Shown here: piece by piece, positions 55,766 to 64,000 of the stretch | Position numbering within the stretch: position 1 is the stretch's first letter | Layout: every line of letters starts with the position of its first letter | NCBI GenBank assembly: GCA_963682175.1 | Contig: OY821775.1 | Location: 28,766,053 to 28,830,052 of the forward strand | Length of the DNA: 64,000 nucleotides | DNA from: Triglochin maritima | Lineage: Eukaryota; Streptophyta; Magnoliopsida; Alismatales; Juncaginaceae | Direction of reading: 5' to 3' | Translations under genes and position numbers: made by a program | The notes under the pieces: model-generated | Seen by the model: the letters and a program-made list of their open reading frames with translations, nothing else | What the model was told of the DNA's origin: nothing | The model's database searches: none

Positions 55766-57632
55766 AGAGGATATGGAGGAAGCACTAGGTGCGTGGAAGA
55801 AGGTGCTAATGGGGTCGTTTGTGGGGTTCAACCCTCACCTTCCCACCCTTGAGAAGCATCTCACCAAGCTATGGAGGGTGTCCGGGTCCTTGGAGATTGT
55901 TAGGCGAGGGGGCAACATGATGATCTTCCGGTTCACTTTGGATTCCGACCGGCGCTTTGCTCTAGAGAATGGGCCATGGTTCGTCAAGGGGGCGCCTCTC
56001 ATACTCAAGCCATGGTCGGCCGAGAAGAAGGACCAAGACAAAATTGGGGCTGTCCCGATTTGGATTCGCTTCCCCGAGCTCGACCTCAAATTTTGGTCGA
56101 GGAAGCTCATTGGAACCCTTGCTAGTGTCTTAGGCAACCCACTCTTCATGGATGAGAACACGGCGATGGGTAGAAGGCTTGCATATGCTCGGGTTTGCAT
56201 TGAAGTCCAAGGTACCTTTGATTATCCACCACATGTCCTTGTTGCAAATGAGAGGGAAGAAGGAGAGGTGGTGCGAGTTGAGTACGAATGGAAGCCACCA
56301 TATTGCTCACTTTGCTCCACCTTTGGACATAATGAAGGTGTGTGCAAGGATGGGGGATCACGAAATATGGGAAAGAAAGCATGGGTAGTGAAGGGAACCA
56401 ACACAAAGGAGGGACGTAGGGGTGGTGAGGGGCACGAAAGCATGCATGGAACCCTACCAAAGGAGCTTGAGGTTGAAGAGGGAACTAGAGGAGAAAGGAG
56501 GAAGCTAGAGGTTGAAGAAGAGGGCCCACATACGAAGGAGAATGGTGGTGTGGATGGTCCACATGAGGCAAACGAAGAGGGTTGGTCGTTGGTAGGTGGG
56601 AGAAGAGGTCCAAATGGGGAAAATCACGTGAAGGCTATATATAGGAGGGATGAAGGCAACTTTCCACCCACTACAAGGGTTGGGGAAAGCTTGCAACGGT
56701 CTCCAACACTTCTTGTCTCTTGTGGGGCTGAAAGTACACTAGGGGAAGTGGATTTTAATGGCAAGGACAAGGAGGTACCATTAGCATGCATAATGGGAAG
56801 GGAGAAAGGCCTTTTTCGTCACATACAAATGGGGAAGGGCTTCAACCAATGGAACAAGAGATGAGTGGTGTGTATGGTCCACATGAGGCAAACGAAGAGG
56901 GTTGGTCGTTGGTAGGTGGGAGAAGAGGTCCAAATGGGGAAAATCACATGAAGGCTATATATAGGAGGGGACAAGGCAACTTTCCACCCACTACCAAGGT
57001 TGGGGAAAGCTTGCAACGGTCTCCAACACTTCTTGTCTCTTGTGGGGCTGGAAGTACACTAGGGGAAGTGGATTGTAATGGCAAGGACAAGGAGGTACCA
57101 TTAGCATGCATAATGGGAAGGGAGAAAGGCCTTTTTTCGTCACATACAAATGGGGAAGGGTTTCAACCAATGGAACAAGAGATGAGTGGAGGGGCAAAAG
57201 GAAGTGGAAGTTTGGCTCACCTAATGGGACAAAAGGTGAGTGGAGGGGATGAGGTGAGTGGGGAGTTGCATCTCATCCATGTGTTAGGGGAGGTAGAATC
57301 CGAAATTGAGGGTGCACCAAAGGGAGGGGGTGTTTGTGGAAATTTGCATGGAAAGAGTGTGCATGGGGCGTGTGGATCCATGGAAACACGTGATTTTGAT
57401 GTGGGGAAGGAAAATGCAAAGCATGGGAGGATGAAGGTGTCGCATGCATCATGCAAGACCCCTACGACTTTGTGCTCTCCAAATAAATATGATGTGTTCG
57501 CCTCATGTGGGGAGGAAAGTGTGCATGAAAAAGAAGGCGGAAGGATGGAGGAGGAGGTTTCTAGTGGAATGGAAGTGGGCTTGGCAAGCATATTGCACTC
57601 CCCCCCATCTTCGGTTGGGGAGGGAGAAGGAT
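55766..57632 (+). mobile_element. ORF1 fragment of a divergent LINE-like element (no tail)
   Basis: This 1.87-kb insertion covers the ORF1 region from just inside DUF4283 to about the SPPPS-like motif. It has no leader, poly(A), 3' UTR or target-site duplication. The left flank (gagagtaagag) and right flank (agagaaagacggagaag) are about 1.3 kb apart in a normal monomer, so satellite was lost at the site. It is a different lineage from LINE A and from the ORF1-only elements. Confidence 0.8.
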
Positions 57633-57634
57633 AG
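55773..57634 (+). pseudogene. ORF1-like protein (DUF4283, zinc knuckle), one frameshift
   Basis: From ATG 55773 the frame reads MGSFVGFNPHLPTLEKHL, then VPIWIRFPELDLKFW and RRLAYARVCIEV, matching DUF4283 of LINE A ORF1. A CX2CX4HX4C knuckle lies at C178, C181, H186 and C191 (CSLCSTFGHNEGVC). The N terminus is shorter than LINE A by about 80 residues, so this ATG may be internal. One T is missing at 56812-56816 (five T where the second repeat copy has six), shifting the frame. The +1 frame then stays open to TAG at 57632-57634. The end reads SPPSSVGEGEG, near the SPPPSVDL motif of LINE ORF1s. Confidence 0.82.
56550..57190 (+). repeat. 321-bp coding tandem duplication
   Basis: Two head-to-tail copies begin at tggatggtcc (56551) and tgtatggtcc (56871), the second ending at about 57190. 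The period is 321 bp (107 codons); the first copy is one base short because of the lost T. They differ at a handful of bases (for example gggatgaaggc versus gggacaaggc). Confidence 0.9.
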
Positions 57635-58323
57635 AGAAAGACGGAGAAGGAGAGAGAAAATGAGAAGGGAGAAGGGAGGAGGAGAAGGATAATGAGAACG
57701 AGAGAGGAGAGAGGAGGGAAGAGAGAGAAGAGGAGAGGTAGGTAGAGAAGTCAAGGAGAAGAGAGAAGGGAGGGAGAGAGAGAGAAGGACAGAGACAGAG
57801 AAGAGAAAAAAGGGATAGGGATTGGGAGAGAAGAGAGAAGGACAGAGACAGAGAAGAGAAAGGAGGGATAGGGATTGGGAGAGAAGAGAGAAGGAGAATA
57901 GGAAAGAGGTGAGAGAGATGGGAAGAGAGAGGAGGGAGAGAGATCGAGAGGAGTAGAAGGAGTTAGTGGGGGAGGGGGATAAGAAGGAGAGGGGTAAGAG
58001 GGAGATAGAGGAGAGCAAGGATAAGAGGAGAGAGAGAAAAGAAGAGCGAGAAGGAGAGAGGAGAGAGGGAGGGGAACGAGAGGGAGATGACGAGATAAAG
58101 AAGGGACGGTGAGAGAAAAGAGGAGACTAGAGGGGGAACGAGAGGAGACGGAGGGACAAGGGAAGAAGGAGAGAGAGAGCGGAAGAGAGAGAAGGAGAGG
58201 GGAGGAGAGAGAGGGGGGGAGAAGAGGGAGGGGACGAGAGGAGACAGAGGGATGAGAGGAGAGAGAATAGAAGTAGAGAGAGAGCGGAGGAGAGGAAGAG
58301 AGGGAGAAGAGGGGAGAGAGGGA

Positions 58324-58362
58324 AGAAGAAAAAGAAGAAGAAGAAGAAGAAGAAGAAGAAGG
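58324..58362 (+). repeat. (GAA)n microsatellite with one interruption
   Basis: This is a run of GAA with one aaaaag interruption, at the same monomer slot as 41504-41537. Confidence 0.8.
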
Positions 58363-59765
58363 ATAGAGGAGGAGAGGTTGAACGAGAGAATGAGAAGAGG
58401 ATAGAGAAGGAAAGGAGGAGGAGAGGGAATAGGGAAGGGAACGAGATAGGGAAGGGAGGGTAGAGATAGAGAGTGAGAGAGAGAAGGAGCGAGAGAGATA
58501 GAGGAGGAGAGACGAAACGGGAACGGAGAGAGATAAGGAGAAAGAGAAGGGGAGAGGAGGAGAGAAAAGGGAGAAGGGAGTGAGTGATAAAAGAAAGATG
58601 AGGGAAGAGGATAGGAGAGAGGAGAAGAGGGAGAAGGGGAGAGGAGAAGGGGAGAGGAGAAGGGAGAGAGAGACCGGGAAGAGGAGCAATGAAGGGGAGG
58701 AGATAGAGAGAGAAGGTGTCCCCCCTCCTTCTCATCCTCCCTCTACTCCTCTAGTTCCCTTCTCGTTATCCTCTCTCTTCTTCTCCTTCTCCCCCTCTCA
58801 CTCCTCTCTTCCTTCTATCCATGTAAGGATAACGAGAGAAGGAGAGTAAGAGGGAGATATACGAGGAGAAGAGGGAAGAGGAGTGAGAGGGGAAAAGAGG
58901 GAAGAGAGTCAAGAAGAAGAACAGAGAAGGAAGAGGGAGAGAGAAGGAGAGAATAGGGAAGGAGAGAGGAAACGAGAGAAGAGGAGATAGATAAGGGTAG
59001 AGAGATAGAGAAGGGAGAGCAGAGAGAGAAGGAGAGAGGAGATAGAGAATGGAGAGAAGGGAGAGAGGAGAGGGAAAAAGGGGAAGCGAGCGACAGAAGG
59101 AGAGGGAGAGAGTAGAAGAAGAGAGAAGGAGAGAGGATAAGGAGAGAGTTAGAAGGATAAGGAGAGAGGGAACGAGTGAGAAGGGGAAGAGAAAGTGGAT
59201 AAGAGGGAGAACGAGAGGAGACGGAGGGACAAGAGGAGAAGGAGAGAGAGCGGGAGAGAGAGAAGGAGAGGGGAGGAGAGAGAGGGAGGGGACGAGAGGA
59301 GACGGTGGGATGAGAGGAGAGAGAAGAGAAGTAGAGAGAGAGCGGAGGAGAGGAAGAGAGGGAGAAGAGGGGAGAGAGAGAAGAAGAAGAAGAAGAAGGA
59401 TAGAGGAGGAGAGGTTGAACGAGAGAATGAGAAGAGGATAGAGAAGGAAAGGAGGAGGAGAGGGAATAGGGAAGGGAACGGGATAGAGAAGGGAGGGTAG
59501 AGATAGAGAGTGAGAGAGAGAAGGAGCGAGAGAGATAGAGGAGGAGAGACGAAACGGGAGAGGAGAGAGATAAGGAGAAAGAGAAGGGGAGAGGAGGAGA
59601 GAAAAGGGAGAAGGGAGTGAGTGATAAAAGAAAGATGAGGGAAGAGGATAGGAGAGAGGAGAAGAGGGAGAAGGGGAGAGGAGAAGGGAGAGAGAGAACG
59701 GGAAGAGGAGCAATGAAGGGAAGGAGGAGATAGAGAGAGAAGGTGTCCCCCCTCCTTCTCATCCT

Positions 59766-59829
59766 CCCTCTACTCCTCTAGTTCCCTTCTCGTTATCCTC
59801 TCTCTTCTTCTCCTTCTCCCCCTCTCACT
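59766..59829. repeat. Left copy of 64-bp duplication flanking LINE D
   Basis: These 64 bases, from ccctctactcc to cccctctcact, recur at 62531-62594 directly beyond the other end of LINE D. Both lie in the strand-switch block. Removing LINE D and one copy restores an uninterrupted block. Confidence 0.88.
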
Positions 59830-59838
59830 TTTTTTTTT

Positions 59839-60037
59839 GCAAGCAAAAGGGAGGCTCAACCTCTAAATCGATTAAGTGTGTGAATTTACAACCTACAAAA
59901 ATTGTCCTTTAATTCCACGGGATATGCCACATGCATACCCGGGCACTACTTCTACTCTATCACTATCACCTAATTAAGGCTCCACATTTCGACCCATTAT
60001 ACCACGGGACTCATGCTATTACAAAAGGTATAATACC
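59839..60037 (-). other. LINE D 3' UTR
   Basis: About 200 bases follow the ORF2 stop on the minus strand. Near the tail the sequence follows LINE A closely (ttttgtaggttgtaaa, then gcctcccttttgcttgc), while the part next to the stop is diverged. No poly(A) signal is obvious. Confidence 0.7.
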
Positions 60038-62530
60038 CTATAGTGCCCAAGTTCTATGAAAGTCCAATAAGCTCGCGGGATCCTCTATAATCTCTTTGAG
60101 GTTGCTCCCAATGCTTCGCACTCCTTCCTTCACAAGTTTTACAACATCCATCGAGCGCTTCTTCTCATCATCGAAAATTCGCCTATTCCGCTCAAGCCAA
60201 CATTCGTGCACCGCCGCGCCTAGAGCCAAACGCATTAAGTGCACCTTTTCAGCCCCTCCCCCAATCCTCATTAGTCCATGTACCTCGGCTTCCATAGTTC
60301 CTTCCACGTCCGTGCTCAAACTTAGCACCCTCTTGACTTAGCCCCAAACAGATTTCGTGAACTTACATTTCCAAAAAAGGTGAGCCATATCCTCCTCACC
60401 ATCCTCGCAAAGCACACATATGGTATCGTGTGTGGCTCCCCTTTGCTTCATCAAGCACTTGGTTGTCAATCTTCCACACAAAACTCTCCAAAGAGTTTGT
60501 GCATGTTTCGGAATGTGATGTTTATGCCATACTAGGGAGGCCCAACCCACATCCTCCATCCTTGGAGTTATCCACTTCCAAGCCTCCTTTATGTTGAACT
60601 TCTCACTAGTCATTCCCACACGAACCGGTTTGTCACTTCCACCATGGATTGGGACACTTAATATTTGCGGCCATAACTCCTCCATCTCGGTAATTCGTGG
60701 AAATGGGAGCTGCCACGTCCCATCTCTAATAAAATACGACACATGAGTATCCATGGGGACCCCCATGTTGTATTGCAGCCAATCTCCCCCCGGGCGAGAG
60801 ATAAACGGTATTCCACACCAAGGGTCAAGGAAGAAACGAATGGAAGTGCCATCCCCTACTTGGTACTGAATTTTCTCCTTCGCTTTGTCACAAACGCTCA
60901 ATATACCTCTCCATGCCCATGAGGAATTTGCTGGAGGCCGAGCAAGCCAAATTGATCTATTTTGCATGTATTTACGGCGAATGCATTGCACCCAAAGTGA
61001 CGCACCATTTTCAACCACCAACCAAAAAAGTCGTAGCATTCCAACTTCGTTCCATTCCGTGAGCCTCTTCAGCCCCAAGCCTCCCTTTTTCTTTGGTTTG
61101 CATATATCTTTCCATGCCACGGCCACCCATTTCTTTGGGCCACCCCACACGAAGTGTATCATGATACTCTCCAACTCCTTCAACACCTTCCTTGGAAGCA
61201 AGAAGGTAGATGTCCAATATATACTAAAGGACACCAAAACACTCCTCACCAACTCCACCCTCCCGGCCATGGATAGGAAACTCCTCTTCCAAGTGCTTAA
61301 ACGGGTGCACACCTTCTCAATGAGGACCAAACAATGTTGCTTGCCAATACGCGCCGAGAACAATGGCAGCCCTAAATATATCACCGGGAAATCGACTCTC
61401 TCCATCCCCAAATGTGCACAAATCCATTGACCATCTCTTGCATCCCCCCCAATAAATACTTGGCTTTTGGTAGTGTTTAGTTGGAGGCCCGACATGGCTG
61501 AGAACTTCACAAGAACCTCCTTTATCGCACGGGCATTCTCATGGGTAGCATCCGCGAACACCATCACATCATCGGCAAATAGAAGATGAGACACCGGGAT
61601 GTCCCCACATCTTGCCGGTGTGATAGTTCCCCTCTCCACCTCTTCCTTGATCATCATACTCAATACTTCCATACACAAGACAAACAAGTAGGGGGCAAGT
61701 GGGTCACCTTGCCTAAGTCCATTTGTTGCGCGGAAAGGCTTTGAGTTGGCACCATTCACCGTTACCACAAATGACGCTCGCACACACGCCATCATCCATT
61801 TCCTCCACAAGCTTGGAAAGCCGAACCTCTTCAATACTTCTTCAAGGAATGTCCATGAGACGGAGTCATAAGCCTTGCGTAAGTCTAGCTTGAGACACAT
61901 ACGCCCCTTCCCTCGACTCAAGTGCATATTATGGCATACTTCATGTGCTACCAAAATGTTGTCACTAATCCTTCGTCCACTCACAAATGCACTTTGCGTC
62001 TCCCCCACCAATCGTGGCAACACCTTCTTCAACCTATTTGCCAATACTTTTGAAAGATAGCGGTAAATCATATTGCATAAGGCGATGGGGCGATAGTCAT
62101 CAACCGTAGTTGGTGTCGCCTTCTTCGGAATGAGTGTAATTGATGTATAGTTTACTTGAGCTAACAACTTCCCACTACGCATGAAGGAGTCCACCGCCTT
62201 GAATATATCTAGCTTCACCCATGACCACGAGCTCTTGAAGAACTTTGCATTGAACCCATCGGGGCCCGATGCCTTGTCCACGTTCGAATGCATGACCACA
62301 TGCTCCAACTCATCCATACTTAGGTTCTTGATTAATGCTGCACTTTCACCTTCCTCAAGTCGTGGGAGTTGGACTTGTGAGTCAAGAGTTTGTACCTGAA
62401 AACCATTAGCAAACAAGTTAGAGTAACGGCGCCTAAACGCCTCACGAATCGCCTCCTCACTCTCAAAGGTTTGACCCCCTTCCATCACTCGTCTCACATT
62501 GTTGGTGGCTCTCCTCACACGAATGCATGA
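60038..62530 (-). pseudogene. LINE D ORF2: reverse transcriptase and zf-RVT, truncated with one nonsense codon
   Basis: The frame starts at the truncation (VRRATNNVRRVMEG, equivalent to about residue 382 of LINE A ORF2) and lacks the endonuclease. Reverse transcriptase motifs are complete: DYRPIALCNMIYR, FVSGRRISDNI, KLDLRKAYDSVSW, GLRQGDPLAPYLF and FADD. The zf-RVT cysteines are present (CVLCEDGEEDMAHLFWKC). After SVWG a TAA at 60338-60340 interrupts the frame where LINE A has CAG. The same frame continues to a stop at 60038-60040 (HECWLERNRRIF, FHRTWAL). Only one stop, so decay is mild. Confidence 0.92.
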
Positions 62531-64000
62531 CCCTCTACTCCTCTAGTTCCCTTCTCGTTATCCTCTCTCTTCTTCTCCTTCTCCCCCTCTCACTCCTCTC
62601 TTCCTTCTATCCATGTAAGGATAACGAGAGAAGGAGAGAGTAAGAGGGAGATATACAAGGAGAAGAGGGAAGAGGAGAGAGAGGGGAAAAGAGGGAAGAG
62701 AGTCAAGAAGAAGAAGAGAGAAGGAAGAGGGAGAGAGAAGGAGAGAATAGGGAAGGAGAGAGGAAACGAGAGAAGAGGAGACAGATAAGGGTAGAGAGAT
62801 AGAGAAGGGAGAGCAGAGAGAGAAGGAGAGGGGAGATAGAGAATGGAGAGAAGGGAGAGAGGAGAGGGAAAAAGGGGAAGCGAGCGACAGAAGGAGAGGG
62901 AGAGAGTAGAAGAAGAGAGAAGGAGAGAGGATAAGGAGAGAGTTAGAAGGATAAGGAGAGAGGGAACGAGTGAGAAGGAGAAGAGAAAGTGGATAAGAGG
63001 GAGAACGAGAGAGAATGAGAAAAGGAGAAGCGAGAGGATGCGAGATGAGGAGAGAGAGAAAGAGAGAGAGAGGGACAAGAGGGAGAGGGCGGAGAGAGAA
63101 AGGAGAGCGGGAGAAGAAGGAGACGAAGAGAAGGAGAAGAGGGAAGAGGAGGGGAGAGGTGGAGAAGAAAAGAGAGACGGAGAGCGAGAATGAGAGATAG
63201 AGAAGGGAGAGATGAGAGTGGAGAAAAGAGGACAAGAAGAGTAGAGAGAGAAGGAGGGGGGAGAGAGGAAGAGAAAAGAGTAGAGGGGAGAGAAGGAAGA
63301 GAGGATAAAGAAGGGAAAGCGAGGGAAAAGGAGAAACGAGAGAAGTAGAGGGAGGAGAGAGGACGGAGAAGAAGGAAGAGAGAGAGCGAGAGATGGAGGG
63401 GAAGAAGGAGGGAGTGGAGAAGAGGATAAGAGGGAGATAGAGAATGAAGGAGAATAAGAGGGAAGAGGCGTGAGAGAAGGAGAGAGGGCACGAGAGAGGT
63501 AGAGAAGCGAGGGAAGGAGGAGAGAAGAGGAAGAGAGAGAAGGAAGAGAGGGGAAGTAGAGGGGAGAAAGATATATATGGGGAGAAGGAGTGGGATAGAA
63601 GGAGAGAGAGCGAGAGACGGAGAGAGAGGAGGAGAAGGGAAAGAGGAGGATAGGGAAGGATAGGAAGAGGGAGAGAGAAGAAGAAGAGAGATGGATAAGA
63701 AGGGAGAGGAGAAGGAGAGGGAATCAGAGGGAGATAGAGATGAAGAGAGGGAGATAGAGATGAAGAGAGGGAGAAGAGGGAAGAGTGGGAGAGAGGTAAA
63801 GGAGAGAAGAGAGAGGGGTAGAGAGGTAGTGTGAGAAATACAGAGGGAAGGAAGAGACGGAGAGAGAGAGAATGGAGAGGAGAGAGAAGGAGAGGGAGAA
63901 AAGGAGAAGGGAGAGAAAGCAGGAGAGAGGGAGATAAAGAGAGAGGGATAAAGAGAAGAGGGATAAAGGAGGGAGGGAGAGAAGAAAGAGAAAGACGGAG
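62531..64000. repeat. Purine-strand satellite array, segment 8
   Basis: It opens with the right copy of the 64-bp duplication (62531-62594), which completes the strand-switch block interrupted at 59829, then runs as ordinary monomer to the window end. The word gagatagagatgaagaga is duplicated near 63735-63765. The array continues beyond the window. No gene is seen. Confidence 0.92.

Larger units (their letters stand above)
57633..59829. repeat. Purine-strand satellite array, segment 7
   Basis: Blocks start at 58715 and 59742. The monomer between them is only 1027 bp: at about 59210 it jumps from ggataagagggagaacgagag to gagacggagggacaag, using the repeated word gaacgagag, with about 1.5 kb lost. 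A long mixed GAA tract is at 58324-58362. The segment ends inside a strand-switch block where LINE D is inserted. No gene is seen. Confidence 0.9.
59830..62530 (-). mobile_element. LINE D: 5'-truncated L1-type retrotransposon, reverse orientation
   Basis: Read on the minus strand, this has the C-terminal two thirds of ORF2, a roughly 200-base 3' UTR and a poly(A) tail (T run at 59829-59838). The 3' UTR keeps ttttgtaggttgtaaa and gcctcccttttgcttgc before the tail, as in LINE A. The protein is clearly diverged from LINE A, so it is a separate subfamily. The 5' end stops just before the reverse transcriptase. It is flanked by a 64-bp direct duplication. Confidence 0.93.

Noticed and set aside
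1..64000. CRISPR array, bacterial operon or phage origin
   Set aside because: Monomers are 2.5 kb with no spacer pattern, and the coding content is entirely plant LINE or plastid.

Overview
The window is eukaryotic nuclear DNA from a seed plant, probably an angiosperm. The evidence is L1-type LINEs with plant-specific ORF1 domains (DUF4283 plus a CCHC zinc knuckle), ORF2 proteins ending in a zf-RVT module, and an embedded piece of a plastid rps2 gene. No host gene, tRNA, rRNA or CRISPR was found. The layout is a tandem satellite array repeatedly invaded by retroelements.

Background: roughly two thirds of the window is a satellite whose + strand is almost entirely A and G. It has a long monomer of about 2.53 kb. 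Each monomer carries one conserved strand-switch block of about 125 bp where the + strand becomes pyrimidine-rich. Blocks start at 1564, 4108, 7185, 9695, 17451, 19987, 24011, 27797, 30359, 32896, 35428, 40435, 41881, 44409, 55628, 58715 and 59742; the duplicated flank of LINE D adds a partial one at 62531. After subtracting insertions most spacings are 2.51-2.62 kb. Monomers lengthened or shortened by unequal exchange lie at 4108-7184, 9695-17450, 24011-27796, 40435-41880, 55628-58714 and 58715-59741.

Insertions in order: LINE A (10192-16549), full length, ORF2 uninterrupted, ORF1 broken. A 5'-truncated ORF1-only element (20307-21720). A longer ORF1-only element, C (36571-39050). A second copy of the truncated ORF1-only element (44723-46116), which looks co-amplified with the satellite. 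LINE B (46789-53767), a close relative of LINE A whose ORF2 is split by 622 bp of plastid DNA (rps2 plus spacer). An ORF1 fragment with no tail (about 55766-57632). LINE D (59830-62530), a related LINE in reverse orientation, 5'-truncated, flanked by a 64-bp direct duplication.

How the parts relate: LINE A and LINE B encode the full toolkit (ORF1 RNA-binding protein; ORF2 endonuclease, reverse transcriptase and zinc module). The ORF1-only elements have no enzyme. They share the ORF1 domains, a C-terminal motif, a 5' leader word and a 3' tail resembling the LINEs, so they probably depended on LINE enzymes. Every tailed element has its sense strand on the local purine strand, including LINE D, which is flipped exactly where the satellite flips. 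The very long serine/leucine-rich reading frames on the minus strand are composition artefacts and are not annotated as genes.
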